The translations under genes and the position numbers were made by a program. Source: Pseudomonadota bacterium (GTDB taxonomy: Bacteria > Pseudomonadota > Alphaproteobacteria > Rhizobiales > Devosiaceae). Taken from it: a DNA stretch of 64,000 nucleotides. Below, in pieces: positions 52,884 to 61,214 of the stretch (the first letter of the stretch is position 1; the number at the start of each line of letters is the position of its first letter). Location of the stretch: the NCBI GenBank assembly GCA_023391095.1, contig JAEWBN010000021.1:26004-90003 (forward strand), given 5' to 3'. The notes beneath the pieces were generated by a model. The model was not told the origin of the DNA and searched no databases. It saw only the letters and a list, made by a program, of their open reading frames with translations.

Positions 52884-53219
52884 ATGGTTGTCGATGTGCA
52901 GGGAATGGTCCGGGCAGGGTGGCGCAGCCATTGGCATGGCCGCTCGGGTCGCGACTATGAGCTGGTGGGTGAACCCATCGACAGTTTCGCCATGACCGGC
53001 TCGGCGCTCTATCTCGTCGCCAAGGGGAGCCTCGTGCTCTGGGTGGGCTCGGCGGACGATCTCGTCACCGATCCGGCCAGCCGTTCGCGCTTCCGTCTCG
53101 CCATCGAAAGCGCCGACCGCGCCTTCCGCCTTGCGGCCGAGGCCAATGACGCGGACCGCTTCGCCACCATTTTCGATCTTGAGGGCGCCGCGCCAGCGGG
53201 AGCGGCTCAGGCCGCCTGA
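52884..53219 (+). CDS. Small protein of unknown function under a putative SOS promoter (111 residues)
   Basis: I do not recognise this protein. It starts at ATG 52884 with GGGAGA upstream, has no signal peptide and no long membrane segment. The middle holds alternating hydrophobic strands (SALYLVAKGSLVLWVG), then an Arg/Ala-rich helix (SRFRLAIESADRAFRLAAEA) and an Ala-rich tail. Its 3' end overlaps the next, convergent gene by 13 bases. The promoter looks LexA-controlled, so it is probably induced by DNA damage; what it does is open. Confidence 0.7.
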   Translation: MVVDVQGMVRAGWRSHWHGRSGRDYELVGEPIDSFAMTGSALYLVAKGSLVLWVGSADDLVTDPASRSRFRLAIESADRAFRLAAEANDADRFATIFDLEGAAPAGAAQAA

Positions 53220-53776
53220 CCGGCTTCGGCCTCCAGCGCCCGCGCAATGTCGATCAGGGCGCGATCCCGGATGCCCAGCGCTTCCAGATGCCGGGCCGTG
53301 TTGATCACATAATCCACATTGCGCCCGGAAATACCCACGCCGGCCCGGATCATGGCCAATTGCTGTTCGGGCGTCAGCGCCCCGGCAAACTGCTCATGGC
53401 TTTCATCGACAAGATAGGCGAGGGCCGCGACGCGCCGGCCATCCGCCAGCGTCACCGGGCGCCAGACATCCCGGTAAACCGACGTCACCAGTTCGCGCGC
53501 ATCGAGATAGGCGCGCACCGCGTCCCATTCGTCTGCGCTCACTTCAAAAACCATGCCGCGGCAGGAGCCGCCATGCGTCAGCCCGAATACGAGACCCGGT
53601 TGTTCGCGGGTGCCGCGATGGTGGTGGGAAATGATCGACAGCGACCGGTGGGCGCCGCGCAACAGGCCCTGCTGGGCGCTCAGGTAGGAGAAGCCGGGAT
53701 TCCAGATCAGCGATCCATAGCCGAATACCCAGCGGGTCTGGTCGGTATGCATGTCAAAGGCGCGTCCAATTGCCAT
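53207..53776 (-). CDS. ChaC-type gamma-glutamylcyclotransferase (second copy)
   Basis: A 189-residue ChaC-like enzyme: WVFGYGSLIWNPGFSYL, the catalytic-type acidic helix in RAYLDARELVTSVYRD, and GGSCRGMVFEV. It is closer to the usual ChaC length than the copy at 46522-47238. Start uncertain between ATG 53776 and ATG 53752, both weakly supported. Convergent with the SOS-promoter gene and overlapping it by 13 bases. Two such genes in 7 kb suggest attention to glutathione turnover. Confidence 0.9.
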   Translation of the reverse strand: MAIGRAFDMHTDQTRWVFGYGSLIWNPGFSYLSAQQGLLRGAHRSLSIISHHHRGTREQPGLVFGLTHGGSCRGMVFEVSADEWDAVRAYLDARELVTSVYRDVWRPVTLADGRRVAALAYLVDESHEQFAGALTPEQQLAMIRAGVGISGRNVDYVINTARHLEALGIRDRALIDIARALEAEAGQAA

Positions 53777-53914
53777 CAGAATCTAGCCAAAGCGCGAGGC
53801 TGCCACAATGGCATCCTATGCAGCCCCGATCTGCAGTCTGGCCTTGCGGGTTGAGGGCAGATGAATGACGATCATGGCGCTTCTTGGGACAGGCGCACGA
53901 GGGTAAGAAGAAGC

Positions 53915-54886
53915 ATGAAGAAGCGAATCATCATCCTTGGCGCGGTCGTGCTGGTTGTGGTCCTGGTCTGGAGCGCCGGCTGGCTGTTCGTGGCCGGGCT
54001 GTTGCGCCAGGAAGTCGATGCTCTCGCCCTTGCCGATGGCGAAACCAGCCCGCAAGTGGTGTGCGGGACCCTCGACGTGAGCGGGTTCCCGTTCCGCTTC
54101 GACATATCCTGCACCAATGCCAGCGTGGTCATGGCCGATACGCTGGTTGAAGTGCCCGGCCTGCGCGCCAGCGCCATGGTCTACCGGCCCACCCATGTCC
54201 GCGTTTCGGCGCTGGGACCGGCCCGGATTGCGGACGCCTTTACCGGCATCGAGCAGCAAGTGGCCTGGTCGGGTCTGGAAGCCAGCCTGCGCCTCGATGA
54301 CTGGCGCATTGCGCGCCTTTCCCTGGCTGCCAGCGGGCTCGAATGGCAGGACACGCTTTTCGGCGAAAGCCTTATCGCCCGCGTGCCGCAACTTGAGGCG
54401 CATCTCCTCGATATTCCCGAACAGCATGACGCGGCGGCCCGCCGGGCGGCGCTGGCCGCCTATCTGCGCGCCGAAGGCATCGAGGCGCCGGGTCTGGCCA
54501 TTGCCACCACCAATGCCGAGTTTGAGGCCGAATTGACCGGCCTGCCGGACGATGTGCGCAATTGGGGCGCGGTCCCGCTGTTGCAGGATTGGCAGGGAGC
54601 TGGCGGGGTGCTGCGGATCGTGGGCATCCGCGCCAATGACGGCGCGGCCGACCTTGAGGCCAAGGGCGAACTCAGCCTCGATGCTGAGGGCTATCCCACC
54701 GGCAGCATCGCGATCGATTCGCTGGGCGTGGCCGAACGCATCGGCCCCTTTATCGAAGAGCCCTGGCGTACCCTGGTTCTCGGCGTTCCCGGGGAAGGCG
54801 GCCGGCATGCCAACCAGCTCAACTTCGCGGCGGGCGGCCTTTCGTCCGGCCTCGTGCCCATCGCGGCCCTGCCGTCGCTGTTCTAG
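53915..54886 (+). CDS. DUF2125 family membrane-anchored protein
   Basis: A 323-residue protein found in Hyphomicrobiales. One N-terminal membrane helix (about residues 4-24, IIILGAVVLVVVLVW) anchors a large periplasmic domain with a conserved Cys pair (VVCGTLDVSGFPFRFDISC). Repeated GLEASLRLDDWRIARL and GAADLEAKGELSLD stretches suggest beta-strand repeats like lipid- or AsmA-related domains, which is inference. ATG 53915 has AGGGTAAGAAG upstream; an ATG 54 bases earlier is open but unsupported. Tail-to-tail with the HNH gene. Confidence 0.88.
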   Translation: MKKRIIILGAVVLVVVLVWSAGWLFVAGLLRQEVDALALADGETSPQVVCGTLDVSGFPFRFDISCTNASVVMADTLVEVPGLRASAMVYRPTHVRVSALGPARIADAFTGIEQQVAWSGLEASLRLDDWRIARLSLAASGLEWQDTLFGESLIARVPQLEAHLLDIPEQHDAAARRAALAAYLRAEGIEAPGLAIATTNAEFEAELTGLPDDVRNWGAVPLLQDWQGAGGVLRIVGIRANDGAADLEAKGELSLDAEGYPTGSIAIDSLGVAERIGPFIEEPWRTLVLGVPGEGGRHANQLNFAAGGLSSGLVPIAALPSLF

Positions 54887-54892
54887 GCCCGG

Positions 54893-55450
54893 TCAGGGTT
54901 CGAGCTCGATGTCCCAATAGAGGTAGTCGAGCCAGCTCTGGTGCAGATGGTTGGGCGGAAAGGCCCGGCCATTGTTGTGCAGGTCATGCACCGTGGGCGC
55001 ATAGGGCGTCTGGTGCGGGAACATGCGGATTTCGCTGGGCAGGCGATTGGCCTTGCGCAGGTTGCAGGGCGCGCAGGCGGCCACGACATTTTCCCATGTG
55101 GTCAGCCCGCCCTTGGAGCGGGGAATGACATGGTCGAAGGTCAGGTCTTGGGTGCTGCCGCAATACTGGCACTGGAAGCGGTCGCGCAGGAAGACATTGA
55201 AGCGGGTAAAGGCGGGATGGCGCGCCGGCTTGATATAGTCCTTGAGCGAAACCACGCTCGGCAGCCGCATTTCGAAGCTGGGGGAGTGGATCACCGTATC
55301 GTATTGGGAAACGATATTGACCCGGTCCAGGCACACCGCCTTGATGGCATCCTGCCAGGACCACAGCGAGAGCGGGTAATAGCTGAGCGGCCTGAAATCG
55401 GCGTTCAGCACAAGGGCGGGACAGGCATCAGGCGACACATGGATGGTCAC
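54893..55450 (-). CDS. HNH endonuclease family protein
   Basis: A 185-residue protein with an HNH/McrA-type nuclease domain in its C-terminal half: CQYCGS and CAPC zinc knuckles, LTFDHVIPRSKGG (HH-type) and a ENVVAACAPCNLRKANR helix. The N-terminal part is a conserved ~85-residue domain with LNADFRPLSYYPLSLW. This architecture is widespread in alphaproteobacteria and not tied to a restriction system; no methylase is nearby. Role in DNA repair or defence is open. Confidence 0.9.
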   Translation of the reverse strand: MTIHVSPDACPALVLNADFRPLSYYPLSLWSWQDAIKAVCLDRVNIVSQYDTVIHSPSFEMRLPSVVSLKDYIKPARHPAFTRFNVFLRDRFQCQYCGSTQDLTFDHVIPRSKGGLTTWENVVAACAPCNLRKANRLPSEIRMFPHQTPYAPTVHDLHNNGRAFPPNHLHQSWLDYLYWDIELEP

Positions 55451-55540
55451 TTGAGGCTCCCGAAACGGGAATCGCGTAAGTCCATAGCTCCCTTATACTA
55501 AGCCCTTTGTGTCGGGCCTGTGAAGCGGCCGCGTGCGGCT

Positions 55541-56200
55541 TTATTTTTTTGTGATGCGGGCGATGAAATTGGCAATGGCGTCCATGCCATCGGGCGATAC
55601 GCCATGCCCGACGCCGCGGCTCACATGATAGCTGACGTCGAACCCGGCATCGACCAGGAGCGCATTGGCATCGGCGCTGTGATTGGGGTCGACCACCTCG
55701 TCCATATCGCCATGCACCAGGCAAACCGGGGGCCGCGCCAGCTCGGGCGCGCCGAAATTGTCTGGCGGCAGGAAGGCCCCGGACATGCCGATGACGCCCA
55801 TCAGCGTCTGCTCCTTGGGCAGGGACAGGCCCACATGCAGTGCCATCATCGCGCCCTGGCTGAAGCCGGCAAGGATGGTGCGCTCAGGCGCAATGCCGGT
55901 CTGGCGCCAGAGGTCATTGAGAAACTCTTCCAGCACCGGCCGCGTGGTGGTGACGCCGGTCTGCCGGCTGGCAAGACGGTCGCCGGTCCAGTCGATGGCG
56001 AACCACTGGTATCCGCCCATGCCCAGGGGCGTCGGGGCATGGGGCGACACAAAGATTGCGCCGGGCAGGAGCGGCTGGAAAGCCGGCGCCATGGCAATCA
56101 GGTCATTGCCGTCGCTGCCATAGCCATGGAGCAGGATCACCGCACTGTCGGGAGCCCCGCCATGGGCGGGCGCGAGCATGGGGCCGGAAAGCTTGGTCAT
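55541..56200 (-). CDS. Phospholipase/carboxylesterase family hydrolase
   Basis: A 219-residue alpha/beta hydrolase. The catalytic elbow is AGFSQGAMMALHVGL (Ser), an LVHGDMDEVV loop supplies the Asp, and VGHGVSPDG the His. The LLHGYGSDGNDLIAMAP start is typical of the YpfH/carboxylesterase-like branch. It overlaps the glycosylase stop by four bases, so it is its downstream partner. Natural substrate unknown. Confidence 0.92.
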   Translation of the reverse strand: MTKLSGPMLAPAHGGAPDSAVILLHGYGSDGNDLIAMAPAFQPLLPGAIFVSPHAPTPLGMGGYQWFAIDWTGDRLASRQTGVTTTRPVLEEFLNDLWRQTGIAPERTILAGFSQGAMMALHVGLSLPKEQTLMGVIGMSGAFLPPDNFGAPELARPPVCLVHGDMDEVVDPNHSADANALLVDAGFDVSYHVSRGVGHGVSPDGMDAIANFIARITKK

Positions 56201-56871
56201 AGAAGGCTCGATTCCCGTTGCTTGAGCGCGGCAAAGTAGCGCCAGAAAAGCAGGGCGGCGACCGAGCGATGCGGCGACCAGTCCCTGGCAATGGCGATCA
56301 TCTCCTTGATCGTCGGGCGGGCGTCAAGTCCGAGCCCGGTATGGGCGGCCTTGAGCAGGGCCAGGTCGCCCGCCGGGAAAATGTCGGGATGGGCCGCACA
56401 GAAAAGGAGATAGACCTCCGCCGTCCAGGGGCCGATGCCCTTGATGGCGACCAGTCGGGCAATGGCCTCCTCTGCCGGCAGCGTCTCCACCTGGGCAAAA
56501 TCGAGCTCCCCGGCCAGCACCGCTTCCGACACGGCCCGCAAGGCGAGGAACTTGCCGCGCGAAAAACCGACGCCACGCACCGCCTCTTCGGAGAGCCCCA
56601 GATAGGTCTGCGGTTCCAGCGCGCCGGGCAGGGTTTCGAAGCGCCTCCAGATCGCCGCCGCGCTCTGCACCGAGAGTTGCTGGCCGCAGATGACCTTGGC
56701 CATGCCGGCAAAGTGGACCGGATTGACGCGCGGCAGGACCACGCCGGCAGCGTCCCGCACGGGCTCGAGTGCCGGCACCTGCGCCACCAGCGCATCGAGA
56801 TGCCAGGCCACCCCTTCGGGCGTATCGATGCGCGGTGTCGCCGTGCCGGTCAAAATGCTATTGCTCGTCAA
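56197..56871 (-). CDS. alkA: DNA-3-methyladenine glycosylase II (AlkA-like)
   Basis: A 224-residue base-excision DNA glycosylase for alkylated bases. The HhH motif is IKGIGPWTAEVYLLF and the catalytic Asp is in FPAGDLALLK; KVICGQQLSVQSAAAIW is also typical. It lacks the N-terminal Ada-type extension. TTG 56871 with AAGGA eight bases upstream was chosen; the frame stays open far upstream, antisense to gluQ, but without support. Divergent from gluQ with 21 bases between starts, and coupled by ATGA to the hydrolase. Confidence 0.92.
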   Translation of the reverse strand: MTSNSILTGTATPRIDTPEGVAWHLDALVAQVPALEPVRDAAGVVLPRVNPVHFAGMAKVICGQQLSVQSAAAIWRRFETLPGALEPQTYLGLSEEAVRGVGFSRGKFLALRAVSEAVLAGELDFAQVETLPAEEAIARLVAIKGIGPWTAEVYLLFCAAHPDIFPAGDLALLKAAHTGLGLDARPTIKEMIAIARDWSPHRSVAALLFWRYFAALKQRESSLL

Positions 56872-56892
56872 ACACCCAAATCCTTCGCATCC

Positions 56893-57738
56893 ATGACCCA
56901 GCCGCTTCTTCGCTTCGCTCCCAGCCCCAATGGCTATCTCCATCTCGGCCACGCGCTTTCGGCGCTGGTGACCTGGGATGCTGCACAAAAACTGGGGGGC
57001 ACGGCCTATCTGCGCATCGAAGACATCGACCGCAATCGCTGTAAACCCGAATTTACCGAGGCCATTCTGGAAGACCTCGCCTGGCTTGGCCTTGCCTGGC
57101 CCGAGCCGGTGCTGGTCCAGTCCGAGCGCTTCGAGTTTTATGCCGACCAGGCCAATCGGCTGCGCGACATGGATCTGCTTTACCCCTGCTTCTGCACCCG
57201 CGCCGAGATCGCAGAGCACGCCGCCGGCACCGATCCGGATGGCGCGCCGCTCTATCCGGGCACCTGCCGGCATCTTCCCAACGCCGGGCGGATCGAAAGG
57301 TTGGAGCGCGGTGATCCGGTGCAGTTCCGGCTCGATACCGACGCAGCCCTCGCTCGAACCGGCATGCTCACCTATTCGGTGATCGGCCCCACCATTCTCG
57401 ACCGCCCGCAGATCCGCTATGCCCGTCCCCAGCGGTGGGGCGATGTGGTGCTGCAGCGCAAGGATACGCCCACCAGCTACCACCTCGCCGTGGTTGCCGA
57501 CGATGCCGTTCAGGGCATCACCCATGTGACACGCGGCCGCGACCTCGAGGCGGCCACCGATATTCACGTGCTGCTGCAAATGCTGCTGGGCTTGCCCACC
57601 CCCTATTATCATTTCCATCGCCTGCTCCCGGGCGATGACGGCGGCAAGCTCGCCAAGTCCAAGGGCTCACAAAGCCTGCGCGATCTGCGCGCCGAAGGCT
57701 GGACCGCAGAAGACGTCAGGCGCGCTGTAGGCTTCTAG
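56893..57738 (+). CDS. gluQ: Glutamyl-Q tRNA(Asp) synthetase
   Basis: Glutamylates the queuosine base of tRNA(Asp). 281 residues: a truncated class I synthetase with HLGH in PSPNGYLHLGHALSA, the zinc-like cysteines in CFCTRAEI and YPGTC, and the KLAKSKGS motif; no anticodon-binding domain, which separates it from GluRS. ATG 56893 is the start of homology; the open frame upstream is antisense to alkA. Confidence 0.95.
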   Translation: MTQPLLRFAPSPNGYLHLGHALSALVTWDAAQKLGGTAYLRIEDIDRNRCKPEFTEAILEDLAWLGLAWPEPVLVQSERFEFYADQANRLRDMDLLYPCFCTRAEIAEHAAGTDPDGAPLYPGTCRHLPNAGRIERLERGDPVQFRLDTDAALARTGMLTYSVIGPTILDRPQIRYARPQRWGDVVLQRKDTPTSYHLAVVADDAVQGITHVTRGRDLEAATDIHVLLQMLLGLPTPYYHFHRLLPGDDGGKLAKSKGSQSLRDLRAEGWTAEDVRRAVGF

Positions 57739-57742
57739 CTTC

Positions 57743-57783
57743 AAGCACCCCTCCCTCCTCCCCTTGTGGGAGAAGGAAGGGGT
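57743..57783. repeat. Palindromic repeat after gluQ
   Basis: GCACCCCTCC-type arms (57743 on) pair with their complement to 57783, almost perfect, with a short loop. It resembles one arm of the repeat at 46370-46469 and starts four bases after the gluQ stop, so it may help end the transcript. Confidence 0.55.
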
Positions 57784-57787
57784 GCGC

Positions 57788-58183
57788 TTACTTCGCCTTC
57801 CCGATCCGCCCCAGATGCGTGTCGGAAAAGCTCTCCCGCGATTTCAGCCCATAGCCCAGCAGCCGGTCGAAGCCGCAATGGCCCAGCCACAGCGCTCCCA
57901 GCGCGGCCAGCAGGGGCAGGCCGCAAGCGAGCCCGAGCGCCAGGACGGCGGCGCCAAAGCCATAAGTATGGACGCTGTTATAGGCAAAGCCTCCGACCCG
58001 GCTTCCCAGCCCATAGAAAAGAAAGCTGAGGTCTGGGGCAAAGAAGGCGAGCACGGCCAGCCACCAGGCAAGGTCGGCGCCGATCCACCAGGCAAGGTCG
58101 GCGCCGATCCACCAGGCAAGCGCCAGGGCCGCGAGAAAAACCAGCGCGCCTTCAAGCCGCTGCCAGAGCACAAAATGGGTCAT
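57788..58183 (-). CDS. DUF4260 family membrane protein
   Basis: A 131-residue membrane protein with four hydrophobic segments matching DUF4260 (FFAPDLSFLFYGLG and GFDRLLGYGLK are the signatures). The second segment contains an exact duplication of eight residues (AWWIGADL twice), caused by a 24-base tandem repeat at 58061-58120. This lengthens one membrane segment. Start ATG 58183. It is convergent with gluQ. Confidence 0.9.
   Translation of the reverse strand: MTHFVLWQRLEGALVFLAALALAWWIGADLAWWIGADLAWWLAVLAFFAPDLSFLFYGLGSRVGGFAYNSVHTYGFGAAVLALGLACGLPLLAALGALWLGHCGFDRLLGYGLKSRESFSDTHLGRIGKAK
58061..58120. repeat. 24-base in-frame tandem repeat inside the DUF4260 gene
   Basis: Two perfect 24-base copies (58061-58084, 58085-58108) and a 12-base partial third, giving an 8-residue repeat. 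Slip-type expansion is likely, so copy number may vary between strains. Confidence 0.9.
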
Positions 58184-58205
58184 GTCATGGTCTCCGATTG
58201 TCTCC

Positions 58206-59156
58206 TCACGCCGCCTGCCGTTTGGCCGTGAGGGCCTGCACTGTCTGGGTCACGGCGCTTTCAAACGGCGTCACCGCATGGGGTCCGAGCAGCGCATCGA
58301 GCCGGGGGTCGACCAGTTCCATCTCGTGGCGCCAGAGATAGCGCATCTCGACAATGTCGCGCAGAATCGGGTTGATGAGGCCCATGGCCCTGAGCATCCA
58401 CCAGGGCAGGGGAGAGGTCCGCAGCGGCTGCGGCAGGGCCGTTCTGATCGCCTCCATGATCTGGCTGTGGCTCACCCAATGCCCGGCAAAGTGGAAATTC
58501 TCGAAGCGCGCAAGGCTTTCCCGACGCGCCGCCACCGCGGCAAAGGCACGGCCGAGATCGGGCAGATAGGCCCAGCTATGGCGCGTCTCCAACGCGCCCA
58601 GGTGATAGACCCTGCCCTTGCGCACATCCATCAGCATGCCCGCATCATACCAGCCGCCGGTATTGTTGGGCCCAAAAAAGTCCCCGGCGCGGATGATGAT
58701 GGCCTGGATATCGCCGCGCCCGGCGGCCTCTTTCAGCATGGTTTCGAGCCGGATGCGGATAGCGCCGCGCGGCTTTTCGGCGCTCTGGCGCAGACCGGGC
58801 GACACGGTGCGGTCACTGGCGCGGTAATTGTAGATATTGCCCGGAAAAAGCAGCGTCTTGCCCGATCCGGCCATGGCATCCAGCACAAGCTGCAATTGCC
58901 GCTCGGCGCGCCCATTGCCCCATTGGTCATAGGGCGGGTGCAGCCCATAGACGACGACCTGCGCCGCGCCGATGGCGGCGCGTACAGCTTCCATCGTATC
59001 GGCGTCGCCCAGCACCGCGCGGGTTTCCGAAACCGGCCTGCGGTTCCTGCGGGAAAAACCCGTCACATCCCACCCGGCATCCCGAAACGCCACCATTGCT
59101 GCATGACCGCAATTGCCGTCACTGCCCAGGATCGTCACTTTTGCCTTGTCCATCAT
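58206..59156 (-). CDS. NAD(P)-binding (NmrA/SDR-like) oxidoreductase
   Basis: A 316-residue atypical short-chain dehydrogenase. The dinucleotide motif is ILGSDGNCGHAAM (GxxGxxG type), with VVYGLHPPYDQWGNG and FPGNIYNYRAS (Tyr-x3-like) later. ATG 59156 with GGAG upstream was chosen. It is divergent from a LysR gene with 83 bases between starts; a LysR regulator next door often controls it. Substrate unknown. Confidence 0.88.
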   Translation of the reverse strand: MMDKAKVTILGSDGNCGHAAMVAFRDAGWDVTGFSRRNRRPVSETRAVLGDADTMEAVRAAIGAAQVVVYGLHPPYDQWGNGRAERQLQLVLDAMAGSGKTLLFPGNIYNYRASDRTVSPGLRQSAEKPRGAIRIRLETMLKEAAGRGDIQAIIIRAGDFFGPNNTGGWYDAGMLMDVRKGRVYHLGALETRHSWAYLPDLGRAFAAVAARRESLARFENFHFAGHWVSHSQIMEAIRTALPQPLRTSPLPWWMLRAMGLINPILRDIVEMRYLWRHEMELVDPRLDALLGPHAVTPFESAVTQTVQALTAKRQAA

Positions 59157-59213
59157 CTGGCTCCTTGCTTGCTGAGGCAAAGGTGGGCGATACAGAGGTG
59201 AATAGAAATTGCG

Positions 59214-59239
59214 GAATATTCGAGGTTTGATATTCAAGA
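59214..59239. promoter_or_regulatory. AT-rich palindromes in the LysR/oxidoreductase divergent region
   Basis: GAATATTC (59214-59221) and a nearby TATTCAAGAATGAAT stretch lie in the 83-base divergent gap. They may be the LysR site, which usually is a T-N11-A dyad. The gap is too short to say more. Confidence 0.3.
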
Positions 59240-60154
59240 ATGAATAGGGAGCCGGATTGGGCGCTGTGGCGCAGCTTCGCAGCGGTGGTGAAGGAGGGCT
59301 CGCTTTCGGCGGCAGCGCGGGCGCTCGGCATCAGCCAGCCCACTATCGGCCGGCATGTCGAAACGCTGGAAGCCGATCTGGGCCTCTCGCTGTTCGAGCG
59401 CAGTCTTTCCGGGCTCAAGCCCAATCCCGCAGCCCTGCGGCTGTTCGAGCCGGTGCGGCGGGCGCAGGAAGCCTTGGCCGAAGCCACCATCCTGGCCGAA
59501 GGCGCGCAGAATGCCGAAGGCGGTTCGGTGCGCATAACGGCCAGCGTGATGATCTCCAACTATGTTTTGCCCGGCATCCTCAAACGGGTGCGCCAGCTTC
59601 ATCCCTCCATCGCCATCGAGATCGTCCCCAGCGACTCGGCGGAAAACCTGCTGATGCGCGAAGCCGATATCGCCATTCGCATGTTCCGGCCGACCCAGCT
59701 CGAACTGGTCGCCCGCCATCTGGGCGAGTTGCCCATCGTGCCCATCGCGCATGAGGACTATCTGGCGCGCCGCGGCACTCCGACAACGCGCGAGGCGCTC
59801 TGGACCCACGACATTATCGGCTTCGACCGTTCCGACCTCATGGTCCAGCATGCCCGCTCCATCGGGCTCATGGTCACCCGTGAGCAGTTCATGCTCCGCT
59901 CCGACGACCAGGCGCATCTTTGGGAACTCATCAAGGCGGGTCTGGGGATCGGTTTCGGGCAGGCCCATCTCGTGCCACAAACGCCCGGCCTTATTGTCCT
60001 TCCCGTGAACATGGGCATTCCCCCGCTGCCGGTCTGGCTCACTACACACAGGGAATTGTTCACCGCCGCGCGAATTCGTGCCATCTATGACGCAGTGGCA
60101 GACGGCCTTCTCACCTATATCAAGGGAGCAACTGTCACGTCATCACTCCGTTAG
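59240..60154 (+). CDS. LysR family transcriptional regulator
   Basis: A 304-residue LysR regulator with an N-terminal winged helix (residues about 8-68, GSLSAAARALGISQPTIGRHVETLEADLGLSLFER) and a substrate-binding domain (about 90-300). It is divergent from an oxidoreductase gene, so it probably controls that gene and itself. The effector is unknown. Confidence 0.95.
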   Translation: MNREPDWALWRSFAAVVKEGSLSAAARALGISQPTIGRHVETLEADLGLSLFERSLSGLKPNPAALRLFEPVRRAQEALAEATILAEGAQNAEGGSVRITASVMISNYVLPGILKRVRQLHPSIAIEIVPSDSAENLLMREADIAIRMFRPTQLELVARHLGELPIVPIAHEDYLARRGTPTTREALWTHDIIGFDRSDLMVQHARSIGLMVTREQFMLRSDDQAHLWELIKAGLGIGFGQAHLVPQTPGLIVLPVNMGIPPLPVWLTTHRELFTAARIRAIYDAVADGLLTYIKGATVTSSLR

Positions 60155-60161
60155 GGCGCAC

Positions 60162-60365
60162 ATGGAAACCCTGCTTAATATCGCCATCGGCCTCGCACTG
60201 CTGTTTGTCGTCATCGTCCTGGGCATGGGCCTTTGGAACATGCTCAAGGGCGGTCCGGGCAATACCAGCCAGCGCCTGATGCGCCTGCGCGTCATCGGCC
60301 AGGGCGTCGCGCTGATCCTGCTTATGGGTGCGCTGTTCTTTTTCGGTGGTGGTCGCGGCGGCTAA
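60162..60365 (+). CDS. HIG1-like twin-transmembrane protein
   Basis: A 67-residue membrane protein with two helices (about 5-26 and 45-63) and a short loop containing LKGGPGNTSQRLMRLRVIGQ, the HIG1 domain type that in mitochondria modulates cytochrome oxidase assembly. ATG 60162 with AGGG upstream; the frame is open earlier but unsupported. It stands between the LysR gene (7 bases) and the rhomboid gene (72 bases). Confidence 0.85.
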   Translation: METLLNIAIGLALLFVVIVLGMGLWNMLKGGPGNTSQRLMRLRVIGQGVALILLMGALFFFGGGRGG

Positions 60366-60437
60366 GGTTTCCGCCCGGGATGGCGGCATTCGATAGGCTT
60401 GCTTGCGATCCTGCCCCTGGCTTTAAAGGGTTAGCCC

Positions 60438-61121
60438 ATGTTCCTGCCGCTGCATGACGCCAATCCCACAAAGCATATCCGTTTCGCCTATGTGAACTAC
60501 GGTCTGATCGCGCTGACGGTCCTGGTCTTCCTGGTCCAGTCGGTGCTGCCGCCGTCGGGCTTTGACCGGGCGACGATCAATTTCGGCATGATCCCCATCG
60601 TGGTGCGCGATCTTTATCCGCAGCCTCTGCCCTGGCTGCCCGATTGGGCGACGCTTTTCACCTATGCGTTCTTGCATGCCGACTGGCTGCACCTGCTCTC
60701 CAACATGCTGTTTCTCTGGGTCTTCGGGGATAATATCGAGGACGCGCTGGGGCACTTCAAATACCTCGTCTTCTACCTCGCCTGTGCGGCGGCGGCGGCC
60801 GGACTGCACCTCCTGTTCAACCTGAGCGGCAATGGTCCATTGATCGGGGCGTCGGGCGCGGTGGCGGGTGTCATGGGCGCCTATGTACTGCTGTTCCCCC
60901 ATGCCCGGGTCTTTGTTCTTGCCAAGATCGTCTGGTTCATTCCCCTGCCGGTGCCGGCTTTCTGGATGCTGGGCTTCTGGATCGCCAGCCAGTTCTTCTA
61001 TGCCGTGATCGGGTCCGACGAGCCCGTAGCCTGGTGGGCCCATATCGGGGGCTTTGCCGCCGGAATGCTGTTTGCCGTGCCGCTGCGCCGGCGCGGCGTA
61101 CCGCTCTGGGGCGGGCGCTGA
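60438..61121 (+). CDS. Rhomboid family intramembrane serine protease
   Basis: A 227-residue polytopic protease with about six membrane helices. The catalytic Ser is in GASGAVAG (Ser139) and the His in AHIGGFAAG (His202), the dyad of active rhomboids; HADWLHLLSNMLFLWVFG is the typical helix 2-3 stretch. ATG 60438 has AAAGGG upstream. Substrate unknown. Confidence 0.93.
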   Translation: MFLPLHDANPTKHIRFAYVNYGLIALTVLVFLVQSVLPPSGFDRATINFGMIPIVVRDLYPQPLPWLPDWATLFTYAFLHADWLHLLSNMLFLWVFGDNIEDALGHFKYLVFYLACAAAAAGLHLLFNLSGNGPLIGASGAVAGVMGAYVLLFPHARVFVLAKIVWFIPLPVPAFWMLGFWIASQFFYAVIGSDEPVAWWAHIGGFAAGMLFAVPLRRRGVPLWGGR

Positions 61122-61214
61122 TACAAGGCATTTGCCGAAAACCGAACGGCACGGGGAAGGATTTGTTTACATCCCGGGCCTAGGCTCCATCCTGCCTCAA
61201 CAGGACAAAGCCCC

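Noticed and set aside
54893..55450. HNH nuclease as part of a restriction or defence system
   Set aside because: No methylase, helicase or other defence gene is adjacent, and this HNH architecture is a common housekeeping-type gene in alphaproteobacteria.
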